From the NCBI GenBank assembly GCA_030248215.1, contig JASANG010003955.1, forward strand, positions 62,001-126,000: a stretch of DNA of 64,000 nt. The letters run 5' to 3'. Origin of the DNA: Enoplolaimus lenunculus. Lineage: Eukaryota > Nematoda > Enoplea > Enoplida > Thoracostomopsidae. The notes beneath the pieces were generated by a model. It was given only the letters and a program-made list of their open reading frames with translations, did no database searches and was not told the origin of the DNA. Below, one piece after another: positions 12,010-24,353 of the stretch (within the stretch, counting starts at the first letter, position 1; each line of letters begins with the position of its first letter). A program made the translations under genes and the position numbers.

Positions 12010-13096
12010 CAGCTAAAAGTACACAGCAAACAAGTCCGCCAGAAAACAAACATTTGTGTGTATCAAATCATCAGTTAATCAGAATTAACTTTTAAACATT
12101 TCTAGTATTTTTTGCATTGACTCAACTAAAAAGACTTAATCTTGAAGTTTATACAGACAAAAAACAAAGACTGCTAGCTGCGCCAATATATCCAGTTTCT
12201 TAGTTTTAATTAATCAGCGTCCTTAATTGTCTAATTATAGGCCATAAGTACAGGTTATTTTCACATCGATTGCAAAACAGGCTGAAAAACGTTCCACCAT
12301 TGATCTTTTACGTGGGCCATTGAATCGATGAGCTATTGAGCGTAGCTTTCATTTTAACTCCTTAATCTTGCTCTTATTTAAAGAAAGCCATCTGGCGGTT
12401 TAACAAAGATGACATATGAACAATGAACATGACCGAAAACATCTAAAAATGGAAGTTTATGGTGGTTTATAAACTATTAACTTTGCTTCGCTTCTACCTC
12501 GCTCCGCTAGCCCGATTTATTATACAATCAGTGCTCAGTAAACTTATAGTTCGACTCAGTCTTCGTAAAAATTGGCAGCGGATCTGCAGTCAGAAAAATG
12601 CGATGCCCCCAGCAGAACTCCATTGACGTTTCAACTCCTGTCTGAAATACCTCAGCCCTGCCACACTCCTGTTATTGGACTGCCCCTTCGCCCTCGAAAA
12701 AATTCTGACTACGCCCCGGAGCACACTCTACACTTAACTAACTGTGTATTTTATTGCTGAAATTGCAATTGTGCCCCCCATGGACGCTCTAACGATACCG
12801 GATCCGCTGCTGCTTTTTGTGTTATTTGTACATACACCCAGGATTGAGCAAAACACGAGAACTTTAAATAAAGTAATTGGCGTTGTTTTCGCATTTTGAA
12901 CAATGTTTTCAAAATAAATCAAATTTTAATATTAAAAAAGAGCTTTCCAAATTCTAGCTGTAGTTTACTTCCGCGTTGTTATCGTTTACCTCAAGCAAAA
13001 TTAATAATACAAATTCAATATTAATCACCGAAATTATACAGAGAAACCGGGTTCGTATAAGCAAATGGAAACTTTTCGTGTAGATACAGCATACAC
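12010..13096. other. No gene seen
   Basis: AT-rich with a short GC-richer tract (12570-12730) of repeat-like look. No splice-consistent coding sequence recognised. Confidence 0.55.
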
Positions 13097-13425
13097 CAGG
13101 CCCGTAGCCAGCTCACCTGGGGGGGGGGGGGGGGCTAAAACGGTTTCAGAAGGGGCATAGAAGGGTTTTCGATGACGTAATATATTAAGCAAGGTTAGTG
13201 ACGTACAGCGTACTTTAAATTTGGATTCTGGATGACACCGAAAAACAACCAAAGTATTGGTTCTTAACACGCCCGTAGCCAACTTACCTTGTTAGGGCGA
13301 TTAAAAATTTTCAGTAACGGCATACAAGGGTTCTCAATTTCAAACAAGCAAGGTTGAAAATCTTCTAGTTTTCCTAAATGTTTCCAGGGGTCTGAGCCCT
13401 CTGTCCCCCCAATTGGTCGAATTAC
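13097..13425. mobile_element. Two adjacent copies of the CCCGTAGCC MITE
   Basis: GGCCCGTAGCCAGCTCACCT at 13098 is followed by a G run and CAAGGTTA; CGCCCGTAGCCAACTTACCT at 13270 starts a second copy. Confidence 0.55.
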
Positions 13426-13545
13426 AGTTAACTTAACTTAAACGAAATGGATACGGTTGGCGGGTGGCTCGATTCGGCATCGGTTTTGATGAACCCGCTC
13501 TTGATATGCCTCTGCATGGTTCCTGTTTGCCGAAACGACACTCCA

Positions 13546-13650
13546 CACTGCAAAAAATGGTGAGTCAAATTGACTCCCTCTGAAATAGGCTCTACGGGAC
13601 TACACAAATTGAGTCAAGACTCCGCCAGAGTCAAATTCGATTTGGTTTAA
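13546..13650. mobile_element. Half copy of the Tc1/mariner-like MITE
   Basis: CACTGCAAAAAATGGTGAGT and following text match the left half of the element at 57133; the right half is missing. Confidence 0.65.
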
Positions 13651-14148
13651 ATTACGTTTTAGAAATTTTAGATTGGTAACTCAAGAAAATCCCTTCAAAG
13701 TACAGTACTTTGTAGAACGGAACATCCTGTAAAAAAATTGTGTCATAGTAGTGAGAGCCTAGCATAGTAGAGCTTGTACAGGCCACCCTAGAGAATATAC
13801 CGATTTCAACTGCGGCCTGGGTTGAAGTTGACTTTTGTTTGAATAGTGTCCGGAAACAGAAACCGTTTAAAGTATTTTCGTGACTACGGATTGAAAAATT
13901 TGGGGATCGCAGAACTGCCCCGGAGCTGCTACAGCGCCACTATGCAACGTATCAGACTTCTTTGAATATAGATAAAACGGTTACAGTCTTAGTAAAACTA
14001 GTCAATGACGAGGTATATATACATCCCAATCCATATATAGTTTAAAACCCCGACGTTTTGTTAATTCACAATTGAATTTGCCCCCCCTATTCCATGTTAT
14101 TTGTTTGACATTAGCTAACTTTCAGATATAAATAAAGCAATTTGTATT

Positions 14149-14292
14149 ATGCCGAATATTACATTTTTTAATTATTCAGCACCACTACACAATAGTTCAG
14201 ATATTACAGCTTATACTGTGAGTGGCTGCCAGAATCGAATATGTGCGATTTTGTATGGAATTGTCATTCCGACGATTTGTTGTTTTGGATTG
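14149..14292 (+). CDS. GPCR coding exon 1 (N-terminus and first part of TM1)
   Basis: 48 codons from the ATG to TTG|gtaagt. It encodes a short extracellular N-terminus with three sequons and the first half of TM1 (YGIVIPTICCFGL). The intron (14293-14944) contains a hAT-like MITE at about 14452-14845. Confidence 0.8.
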
Positions 14293-16316
14293 GTAAGTTT
14301 CAGCGAAGGCTCTTTTTGACGGACAGAGGGGCGTATACATTGGGGGAGGGTTACGTAGGACGTGTCCCGTTCAGAAATGTCTCCGGCTGGGTACCCATTT
14401 CACGACGCTATGTTTTACTGCTATAGTCGAATGAATTGAATTAGGATCAACCAGGATGCAACCGGATATCCGTTTCCGTTTCCGGTAAAAATCCGTATCA
14501 ATTTCCGTTATAGAAGTACAGGAAATTCGTCTATTTTTACGTTCACAATTAGTTATAAATTACGTAAATTTCTCGCAATTTTTCATTACAGATGTGCTTC
14601 AATTGTCCGAACTGAAACAAAAATTACGATATTCTTCCATAATATGTTTAAAATTTCGGTAAATTCGCCATTTTTACTTCAAAATTTTAGAAAGCCCGGT
14701 GAACATTTACACGTTCAATTAATACGTTGGCAGAAATATAAAACCTACTTGAAATTCATATACTTCAATATCCGTTTTTCGTTTCCGTTCCCGTAATTTC
14801 AATCAATGTCCGTTTCCGTTATTATTGCTATCAGCTCCACCCTGGCTGGGCTCAACTGTTTAATTTCATATTTCACAAATTGGATATTTACCCTGTAACA
14901 TATAATTAATCAACCACTGATGTTCAAATTACAATAAATTTCAGGTTGGCAATTCATTATCGCTCATCGTGTTAACCCGTAAACGGATGCGTAGTTCAAT
15001 CAACAACTGTCTTGCAAACCTAACCGCTTTTGATATAGTCCTATTACTAGCTGCGCTTGCCGTATATATGCCATTAGCCCACTGTAGTTCCCCGAGTGCC
15101 CCGTTATGCTCAAGCCTAAACCAAATAGTCACAATAATTTATCCCCTTGCGGTAACCGCTCATACCTGTTCAGTGTACACGTGTGTGCTGATTTGTGTTG
15201 AAAGGCTGGTTGCAGTCCGTATGCCATTGCGCGCACGGAAATATTGTACAGTACGCAATTCTAAAATTGCAATTGCAGTAATTGTTGCATTTTCGCTAGT
15301 CTACAATGCACCGGCATGCTTTGAAGTTTACTATGATACGTCGTGTGATTGTGTCCAGTTAACTTCACTTCGTACCAATTATTATTACAGGCAAATTTAT
15401 AAAGTTGCCCTAAACATTGTAGTAATGTTTCTCGTACCCCTAACAGTTATCAGCGTATTGCAAGTAATTGTAATTGGTGCAATTACAAACTATTACCGTA
15501 ACCGCTTGAAAGTATGCGAAGCTGGCAGTATTCATCATACTCCAAAATCGGACACAAGCCAACGTTCTACTTCGTCATATTTTTGGAACCTAAGGAACAA
15601 CTGGTCTGTACAGCATCGGTTCGCAAAATGGAGTCAGACTTCTACACGAACTAAACGAAACTCAATGTTGCAAGAATTACTCAGACAACGGCTAAATCAA
15701 AAACAATCGTTAGAGTTGCCGAACAGCGAGGAACACGTTCAAAATTGCAAGTCAGACCAAGGTTCTGTACAATATTTGAAGCCCAAATCATTACAACTAG
15801 AAAATCAAGAAGAGCAAACGCTATCCAACCAGCAGAAGCAATCAGCACGAAAACGGTTACAAAATGGTGTGGCGCCTGCATTTAGCGAAGACTCGCTTTG
15901 CTGCGAAGCGGACGAGCGTGGACACGTTGAACGTTTAACAGTTGATGTGAGTGGACAGCCGCAACATCATCGCCAACGTCATCATGTTCCGCAAGTACAT
16001 AAGCAAAAACAGAAAGAACAACGAAAACAACAACATAAACAACAAAAACGAGAACAACAACAGCAGCAGCAGCAAAAACAGCAACAGCAACCGCGACGCA
16101 ACAAAACGCAAAAACAACTACAACAGCAACCACAAGAACAACACAATGAAAAACGACTGAAACAACAACATAACAACAAAGAACACAATTGGCAACAACA
16201 CAAACAACAACTAGTACTACTGCAACTACAGCACAAACAACGACTAATAGAACAACAACATCATCATCATCGTCATCATCGTCATCATCAACAACAACAA
16301 CAACATCATCATCATC

Positions 16317-16348
<32 letters not shown>

Positions 16349-17215
16349 CGACAAAAACAACAACAAAAAATAAAACAACAACAACAACCAGAACAACAAC
16401 AACAATACCAACAAGAGCCATCCAGTATTCGTATATCACCAGTTTGTTCGCAGTATTCTACAACTTCCCGAAGACGGCCAACAGCAACAACGCGAAGCTC
16501 TCAAGTTCAAACTACAATCACATCAATTGCAATTATTGTTGCATTTCTGATTGCAAATTCAGTTGCGTTTGCGAACAATTTAATTGAATCTTTCGGTAGT
16601 ATGCGGCTTCTTCAATCTCGTGTTACTGAATATTTAGTTTACGCTGGAAATTTTCTAGTATCGCTTAATTCGTCAATTAATGTAATTATTTACTGCGCAA
16701 CAGGTGCAAAGTTTCGCTCAACTGCAGTTGCGCTATTTTGCAGCAAACAGCATCGACGTCGTGATCGCAAGGCGACAACGTTTAGCGTTGTCAACACACG
16801 GACGCAACTGGTCACAAAGGGTGGCAGCATGGGGCGAACTCGTTTGGATGGGCGTGAACCTGTGGTAGATGCGTCAATGGTGGACTGTAGTCAAGGAAAT
16901 GAGTGGTCAATGTTAAAATCTATCCCAGGAACAGGGGAGAATTTGGTTCCTCCACATCGATCCAGTGAGGATCAAGACGGCCGCTTAGAGAATGGAGATT
17001 GTAGTGAAAGTGACACAGGGTTAGCAAAGCCGTGTTTGAGAACTGGAGAGAGAGACGCTGTTTCGTTGATTACTCTCGCTGCTGACCCGGGATACGCATC
17101 TGAGTGTGAGGCGCCTGGAAGTTTAAATGGTGATAAAAGCGAAGTCAAGCGAAAATCTGTATCGATTCGGTTTTTGAAGTCACCAATTACTCTAGGAAGT
17201 CCTAGCCATGTTTGA
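14149..17215 (+). CDS. Class A GPCR, FMRFamide-receptor-like, two coding exons
   Basis: Seven-helix surface receptor, probably for a neuropeptide. Coding exons are 14149-14292 and 14945-17215, joined in phase 0 (TTG|gtaagt ... tttcag|GTTGGC), giving about 804 residues. The ATG is preceded in frame by a stop and followed by three N-glycosylation sequons (NIT, NYS, NSS). TM1 crosses the splice and reads GLVGNSLSLIVLTRKRM. TM3 begins at a Cys and ends CVERLVAVRMPL, an ERL form of DRY. TM5 carries a central Pro. TM6 reads VAFLIANSVAF without CWxP. TM7 ends NSSINVIIYC in place of NPxxY, followed by a long Ser/Thr-rich tail. Loop 3 is roughly 330 residues, with Gln and His runs at about 16050-16430. 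The NSSxNxIIYC and LIxN signatures resemble FMRFamide-type receptors from memory; the ligand is not shown. Helix assignment is firm, subfamily tentative. Confidence 0.88.
14452..14845. mobile_element. hAT-like MITE in the GPCR intron
   Basis: Starts CAGGATGCAACCGGATATCC and ends AGCTCCACCCTGG, with many TCCGTTTCCG repeats. Related pieces lie at 29393-29505, 41208-41480 and 57640-57960. Confidence 0.5.
14945..17215 (+). CDS. GPCR coding exon 2 (TM1 to C-terminus)
   Basis: A single uninterrupted 2.27-kb exon that starts VGNSLSLIVL after tttcag and ends at a TGA. It carries the rest of TM1 through TM7. The CAA/CAG/CAT repeat is inside the frame and leaves it open, which argues that the repeat is translated rather than intronic. 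Confidence 0.88.
16015..16425 (+). repeat. CAA/CAG/CAT coding microsatellite in GPCR loop 3
   Basis: Imperfect CAA-rich trinucleotide repeat with CAT blocks (16258-16317) and short CAG runs. In the GPCR frame it encodes poly-Gln with interspersed His blocks. Frames on both strands look open only because of the 3-bp period; those are shadows. Confidence 0.9.
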
Positions 17216-17989
17216 TGGTCAGTAAGGGAAAAGTTCTGATTTTAGGAGAATTATTAGCTATGTATTTTGAGTCTTCAATTCTATATCGCGTGACGCAATC
17301 AGTGGCTCGTGAACGATTTCAGTTCTGCTGTGTGACACAGGCGTTGCCAGGATTTGGACAACGGGTTCCCGCAGCCAAGATTTTGTTGGAACGAGTTGTA
17401 TTTTATTTGAAGTTCAAAGGGAGATCTTGCGTTACCAATTGATAAATGTTCCCAGAACTCTCTGGAACAAAAATCTGAACGATGGGATTTGACACCTAAA
17501 GGCTTCCCTTAAAAAAATGGTCGAATCTGTAGAATTACGGCATTTAATTGATTTAAAAAAATAAAAATTATCTTATAACACACGATTAATTACTTGTTTT
17601 GATGAAATTTTAGTATTATAAACAGATATAACAAACAACAACGCATGTTTGGCTTTCCACTTGAAGTGTTTGCTGTTTCTGTTTGGCTTGCTAGGTTTAG
17701 TAACTGATGCTGTGTGAGGCCACGAGGGATGCAAAAACGGTTTTTTTCTATACGAGCAGAATAACTCGCATCAAATGAAATTCATGTACGCAACGTTTGC
17801 TTGGTCCGCTATATAAACATTTACCTACTTGGGCTCTTATTAGGATTTTTTGAATAGAGAATAATACCGATTCAGGCTCAATACATGCAATTTCACCTTC
17901 TTAACAAACTCAAACATTGCTATATGTACCTTTCCGGTTTACTGGTCTATCACTGCTGTGAGGCGGGTTCGTAGCCAAACGGGGGCCAG

Positions 17990-18077
17990 GGTGGCTCAGA
18001 TAACCAAATAACAGGGGGTGCCCTCAGAAAAGGCCAAATAAATATCAGTCCCAATTTTATTCGGGTCACTACAGTAG
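17990..18077. mobile_element. Fragment of the GACCCGAATAAGA MITE
   Basis: Ends ttattcgggtcactacagtag, the right end of the 6288-6731 family, with its GGCCAAATAAATATCAGTCC interior. Confidence 0.55.
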
Positions 18078-18355
18078 ATCAAATAATGTTCTAAGGTTGC
18101 ATTGTATAGTGTTTTAGGGGCAGAGAAAGACTTAGTCAGATTTTAACATTTATGTCAAGATTTTACTTAAATTTTGTATCTAAGATTTTTCTTAATAATC
18201 AGCTGTTTTCAGCAATGATTTCAATTTTTAACTGAATAATTGATGCGATATGAAGACTGTGTTAATTTTGAGCTAAAAAGTAACTTTGTAATGAGATTTA
18301 ATCAATGTATCACAAATTTTGACATTCAGCTACGTTTCTTTCCTGTTCAAAGTAA

Positions 18356-18533
18356 GGGCCGATGTAAAGAACAGGGGCAGAACAGTATTATAAGCATATT
18401 CCGAAGCCTAAGCGTAAGAATGAGCATATTCCTAAGTCTAAGCCTAAGACAAGCAAAAAATTAATCTAAAGCTTAAGCTTACACTTTTCTAGTCCCATAG
18501 AAAAACGTTTCGCCCCTGCTCTTTACATGGGCC
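18356..18533. mobile_element. TTAGGC-array MITE
   Basis: Clear ends GGGCCGATGTAAAGAACAGG and GCTCTTTACATGGGCC with CCTAAG units between (18401-18450). Confidence 0.65.
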
Positions 18534-19059
18534 AAGGTTAGGAACTATGGCTTCGTAAGTGAGACTTGCTTTTACTGCAACCCTGCAAATATTTGTGTAT
18601 GGAACTGTATTTTTGAAAGGTGTTGACTACGTTACTGCTGGTTGAAATGAGTCTTGTATATTTTATGTCTAAATTAGCCTTAACACAAGACTAAATCATA
18701 TGACGGTGACAATTTAATAGTTTGTGTTATTTTTGATTTACAAACATTCATGACGGGTTATTTTACCCACAGACGTTATTATACCATCATACGGTTGAAC
18801 AAACCAGTTTTATGTTCAGTTTTCGAAGATTGACCTCCTTTGTTGGAATATAATGTTAAGTTATGCGTTAAAGTACTGAAGTAACCCAAATAAGAGACGG
18901 AGAAGAAATAAGAGAGAGTCCCATTTTGATGCTCAAGGAGTCCGTATCTCTTCTTGGGTTCACGTTATTGGGTAACATTTTGTCTGCTTATAACCCTATA
19001 TCGCATACAAAAATTCGTATTTGTCTGCTATCATCATGTGTAGGTCACCTTTTGTCCTT

Positions 19060-19395
19060 CAATATATGATATTCGACGAATTGTCAGCGAATATCATATG
19101 ATATATATTTTCAAATGCCTGCACACTTCAGGTAACATACCCAAATTGTCCTGTTGAATATCATGCTACTAGAATTTGAAATTTGAATTTTTGAATTATG
19201 ACACTGTTTTTCTAAGCGGTTTTGTGCCGGAAATGAATTTGCAGACGTGTATTTGGTATTTTAAGCACAGCTGTGCCTCTGCCGTCCGACTTTTCATTAA
19301 TTTATTAGCACCCGAAAATTACACCGTCCCGCTGAATATATGATATTCGTGGAAATTTTGGATATCATATGATATTCGCATAAATGTCCCGCAGT
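19060..19395. repeat. Cluster of ATATGATATTCG inverted motifs
   Basis: ATATGATATTCG occurs at about 19065, 19338 and 19367; at 19065 it pairs over 12 bases with CGAATATCATAT. The area around it (18540-20106) is AT-rich and holds no gene that I can see. Confidence 0.6.
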
Positions 19396-20111
19396 ATCAC
19401 GTAACATACCGTGCCTTGTACAAATTGATGATTTGAGAGCGGTGGTAGGTAAGCTAATTCCATATGACATTCGAGTTTTGTCTGTAGACCCGATTTAAGA
19501 GTCTGAATTTTAACGTTGGACGTTGAATCAACATGGGACAAACCGTGTCCAGCCTGCCCCGGTTATAACGTGAACCCCGCATGAGCGCGTCAGTGGATAA
19601 AGTCCGTAAGTTTTATTATTCAAGTTCATAAAAAGATCAAAACAGAAAGTTTTCCGAGACTGAGTGCTGAAATACCTATACAATTAACACTCAGACTAAA
19701 CCAAACAATATTTTTGATTCCAGGAAAGAAGCTTGAAACGGACATGACAATGTCAACACAAATACATAAAGTTTCGCACTCGAGCAGTATATAAAGCGAT
19801 TGACACACCGATCATCTGAGGATCCAAATCACTGCAATGCACTGGCGCTTTTGAGGAAAGTATATAACTCTTAGAAGCCGATTGTAATAAAATATTAAAT
19901 CTGGTTTATTTCACAAACAAAAATAACACGTGGAGATAGAACAATGACACCATCGTCAGAAAGTAAACATGAAACACGTTTCTAGACACCTAGGTGCTGG
20001 AAACTCGTGTGCTGCATTATGCAAAATAGCGCACACGACAAGTGACAAAACTGCATCAGTTTGTATACCTAAAAGGTGGTGTGGTTGAACATTTAGGTCA
20101 TGATATAGCAG

Positions 20112-21315
20112 TGTAGGTGGCTATGCCACACTTAAACCTATTTCAAACTAAAAACTAAAGCTAAAAATAAAACCCTATATCAAAACCACACCTTAAGGGA
20201 GTTCCTGGCTCCACCTAGTCTCTCTTAGAACTTAAGTTAGGCTTAGGCGTTGCTACAAGGTGTAAAATGGGTAAATCTATGCTATGGCGGCTGTGTCCGC
20301 AATGTAACTTACCTGGGGCCCTGCGTGGCCAATTTGTACTTGTTGATTAGTATCGCATATCGTTTTGGCCTAATCTGCGGATAACGACATAGCTAGGCTA
20401 TGTCAGCACCAATATGGTGCTTTATTATGAGTGTCTCCGGCGTGTTGTTGTTGTTGTTGTTAGTACCGGATGTGTGGCTCTGGACCTCAACCGCATTGCG
20501 GACACCCAATTGTGGGTGTCGGCAAAAATGCAAATGAGGTCGAGATGCCGAAATGGGTAGCCAGGACCGGAATCAGTCTTGATCGAGAGTTAGTGCGAAC
20601 CGGTGGTATTGAAATTTCTAGTGGAAGTTGCGTTATACCTAGTTTTGCGTTGCGTTGGCGTACATTGATTGAAGGCGGAAGTGTTGGAGTAAGTAAGACT
20701 TGAAATTGAATTCGGTTAAGTATAGTCACGGTGGCATAGGATGTGAAGGGAATTACGGCATTACGGTGTTAATCGGCATTGCGCAGGGCGCAGGATTTAC
20801 CCAGTATCGGATACTGGTGTTATGTGCTACAAGGAACTTGGGGTATCAAAGGAAACCTGGGAAAAAGTAGTCTAATAAATCTAACGGGGTTAGATTTATT
20901 ATTCTACAACGGCTGGGCCAAATCTAACGGGGTTAGATTGGTCGGAAATTTGGTGTAACTCTAACGGGGTTAGAGTACACGGTTTAACGGGGTGTAATTC
21001 TAACGGGGTTAGAATTGCACGGATTCTGGAAAACGGCAAAAGTATTGGGTACGGTAAAGCCAGTGGCTGGATTAAATCAGATTCAGACGTCGGCTTTAAG
21101 GATTCCGGCTCGGGTTACCAGTTAAATTGCATAACCTGTAATTTGCTGGCCTTAATCTTGGGTATTTTGTGTCATACGGGTTTCGGGTTGGGGATTTATA
21201 ATAAACATTTACCGGCCGCGTTTTACTAAATCAGAGCGATACGCATACATCGAGATAAAGAACATAACAGGCGATACAGGATACCGGCTTAAGGCAAAAT
21301 CACGAACTTCTCACA
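20112..21315 (+). repeat. 5' LTR
   Basis: 1204 bp, TG...CA. Contains a GTTGTT microsatellite (about 20443-20460) and four structured hairpins at 20873-21020. Confidence 0.87.
20873..21020 (+). other. Four-hairpin block in 5' LTR
   Basis: Four stem-loops share the core CTAAC-GGG-GTTAG but have different outer arms that still pair: 20873-20901 (13 bp), 20916-20943 and 20953-20980 (8 bp, bulged A, 4 bp), 20992-21020 (13 bp with one G.U). The same block is in the 3' LTR at 25116-25263. Confidence 0.9.
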
Positions 21316-21332
21316 TGGTGACCACGACGGTC
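21316..21332 (+). other. Primer-binding-site-like sequence
   Basis: TGGTGACCACGACGGTC directly follows the 5' LTR and begins with the TGG expected from a tRNA CCA end. The tRNA was not identified. Confidence 0.6.
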
Positions 21333-21409
21333 TCGATGCTGATTTAGTTGGTGGTCGGTGTGAAAGGAAATAGTTGGAAAAAGGAGAAAGGAATTTCTGG
21401 GTGTAAAAG

Positions 21410-22513
21410 GAAAAGGCTGTTATTGGAAACACAGGATCTGAACGATCGTGTTGTGGAAAATAACAGGGAATACAGGCTGAAAAGGAAATCGGGCTGTGAG
21501 TATCTACTGCGCGAAAGGGCAACAGATACTGACATTACTGGATAGTACAGGCAAAAGGCTGTTATTGGAAACACAGGATCTGAACGATCGTGTTGTGGAA
21601 AATAACAGGGAGTACAGGCTGAAAAGGAAACTGGGCTGTGAGTATCTACTGCGAGAAAGGGCAACAGATACTGACATTACTGGATAATACAGGCTGTGAA
21701 TTAGTTCGACAGTTATACTTGAGGCTGTGCCGCAAGTACGTGGAACTGATTCAGGATTTGACGGATTGAAATCAGGCTGAAAAGGAAACTGGGCTGTGAG
21801 TATCTACTGCGCGAAAGGGCAACAGATACTGACATTACTGGATAGTACAGGCAAAAGGCTGTTATTGGAAACACAGGATCTGAACGATCGTGTTGTGGAA
21901 AATAACAGGGAGTACAGGCTGAAAAGGAAACTGGGCTGTGAGTATCTACTGCGCGAAAGGGCAACAGATACTGACATTACTGGATAATACAGGCTGTGAA
22001 TTAGTTCGACAGTTATACTTGAGGCTGTGCCGCAAGTACGTGGAACTGATTCAGGATTTGACGGATTGAAATCAGGCTGAAAAGGAAACTGGGCTGTGAG
22101 TATCTACTGCGCGAAAGGGCAACAGATACTGACATTACTGGATAGTACAGGCAAAAGGCTGTTATTGGAAACACAGGATCTGAACGATCGTGTTGTGGAA
22201 AACAACAGGGAGTACAGGCTGAAAAGGAAACTGGGCTGTGAGTATCTACTGCGCGAAAGGGCAACAGATACTGACATTACTGGATAATACAGGCTGTGAA
22301 TTAGTTCGACAGTTATACTTGAGGCTGTGCCGCAAGTACGTGGAACTGATTCAGGAGTTAGCGGATTGAAATCAGGCTGAAAACGAAATCGGGCTGTGAG
22401 TATCTACTGCGCGAAAGGGCAACAGATACTGACATTACTGGATAGTACAGGCTGTGAATTAGTTCGACAGTTATACTTGAGGCTGTGCCGCAAGTACGTG
22501 GAACTAGTTCAGG
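21410..22513 (+). repeat. 300-bp tandem repeat in LTR element interior
   Basis: About three and a half copies with an exact 300-bp period (equivalent points at 21496, 21796, 22096 and 22396). Each unit is itself built from two related halves containing GGGCTGTGAGTATCTACTGC. Open frames in it repeat with the unit and are not evidence for a protein. Confidence 0.88.
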
Positions 22514-22899
22514 AACAGGCGAATTGGAAGTGAAAATTCTCGGGGTGAAGAGACGAAAATTGGAAAAAACGGTCGGAAACTGGTGAAATTGGCATACTTA
22601 GGAACTATTGTGTTCGTAAGTACCGGGTTAAAATTTGAAACGGAACGGCTACAGGCATCGGCAGTATTGGTCAAAAACATCTGAAAAATTGTCAAAAATT
22701 CAGTTGTTTTTGGACCTGGTGAAGTGAAAAGGTGCGAGAAAGGCAAAAAGGATACGGCATTGAACTCAGGGCATATCAAGGACGGAAGTAAACCCTTAAC
22801 ACTTGCGCTATAAGGGTTTACGGAAATTTCGGTTGAGCCCTGGACTTGTGCCGAGGTCACCTATTTGATGACCAGGCGAATGCGGCTCGGAGACCGGAG

Positions 22900-23016
22900 C
22901 CGATGGATACGCAGGTAGCAGGGCAAGAAGGGGTACAACCGGGTCCGAGCAAAGCCCGGGCGGGGCCGGGGGCGGGGGGGGGGGCGCCGGGGGGGGGGGG
23001 GGGGGAGAGAGGGAAA

Positions 23017-23047
<31 letters not shown>

Positions 23048-23923
23048 GACGTGCTGGAAGAAGCAGGGTTAACTCCGTCTCCTGAGAAGCAACAAAGGAA
23101 ACCGGCGGTGACGTTACAGGCAGAGAAAGAGGAATCGCGGGTGGAGGGGTATGTGACGCCTCCACCGGCAGAGAAAGAGGGGTCAGAAGGGAAACTGACG
23201 CCAAGAAGGTCACCACGGATACAGAAACAAGAGGAGGCGAAGGAACAGGAGAAGTCGAAGGAAGTGTTGTGGGAAGAGTTGATTAAGCTGCAACCTAAAA
23301 AGGTACGGTCGCAGTCAGAGGCAGAAGAAAAACCGAGCACGAGTCTCGGTCAGCCACCGGCACCGGGATATATCGCGGTGCGAGGGCCAGATGGAAAGTT
23401 GAAATGGAGGTTTGATAGAGACGCAAGGAAAAGGGCAATGGCCCAGAGGGCGCGCGTTAGTCCGAAGAGACCAACGGGCGGATATGTACGACCGGCTGCA
23501 GGGTCGGTGGTAAGTAGAATCGGACCGAGGCAGGCGAATCCGGTGTACAGTGCATCGGCTGTGCGATCACAGACAGCGCCTGGGTACCGAGGATCCGGAG
23601 CAGTAACGCAGAGGGTGGTTATTAGTCCACCAGCTGGGTCGGCAAGGGTACGGCCACCAGTCCGGCAAGTGTCGGGCGAGCGGTACCCTGTACGAGTTGG
23701 CGGTCACATGGGACAACCGCAAGTGGCGCCGGCACGTGGCTATTACAATCAGCAAGTGGAGAACGTACGGCAGGCGATGCGAGAAAGTCGTCAAGTGGAA
23801 CGACAGCAGCAGCAACAACGGGCGTCGCGATCAGTGGCGCGCGATAATCAGTGGGTGACGCAGGAGGAATTGGACGCCTATTATGCGGACGTCCCTCGTG
23901 AACTGCGTCGAAAACACTTTTAA
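22900..23923 (+). other. Gag-like coding tract of the LTR element
   Basis: GC-rich coding tract between the tandem repeats and the 3' LTR. The longest frame, 23051-23923, is rich in Pro, Arg, Gln and Glu and ends DAYYADVPRELRRKHF. It has no zinc knuckle and no domain I recognise. Position and composition suggest a Gag-type protein. A long G run lies in its 5' part. Confidence 0.45.
22961..23046. repeat. G homopolymer block
   Basis: About 85 bases almost all G. It is either a real G-rich tract in the LTR element or a low-quality consensus; nothing else nearby looks like it. Confidence 0.85.
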
Positions 23924-24343
23924 CGGATCGGTAATAGACTTTTATGGTGGGTATTAGTTCGGTGATGTTTCGGGGGTGATGCTACGGGGTGCTAGGATTG
24001 TACTGGTACGCTGGGTAATAATCGTGGATGGACTTTATTTGGGTAGTAATGGGGTCGCTAGTTGGTAATGTTAAACGGGTGCTGGGGGTGCGCTGGTACG
24101 CGGTTTCGTTATGGGGATTATTAGACGCATTGACAATATTGTCGTGGGTCGGTGGATGGTTTGTTATTGTTATTTGGCAAAAACTTTAAAAATAAAAAGT
24201 AATATAAAAGAAAGAAAATGATGAAAAATTGTTGTTTGTTATTGTTGTTAATTGTTGTGTGGATTTACGCTTTTTAGCGACGGCAAAAAAGGCAGTAAAT
24301 AGGGCCATAAAATTTGTTCGATGCCAGGGTCGGCATCTGTGCC

Positions 24344-24353
24344 GAAGGGGGGA
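24344..24353 (+). other. Polypurine tract
   Basis: Ten purines abut the 3' LTR, the expected place for plus-strand priming. Confidence 0.65.

Noticed and set aside
15882-16439. Minus-strand frame rich in Val and Asp, and other frames across the CAA repeat
   Set aside because: Mirror of the Gln/His repeat of the GPCR, which has full helix evidence on plus.
21289-22287. Many 63-106-codon frames in the LTR interior
   Set aside because: They repeat with the 300-bp unit on both strands and carry no domain.
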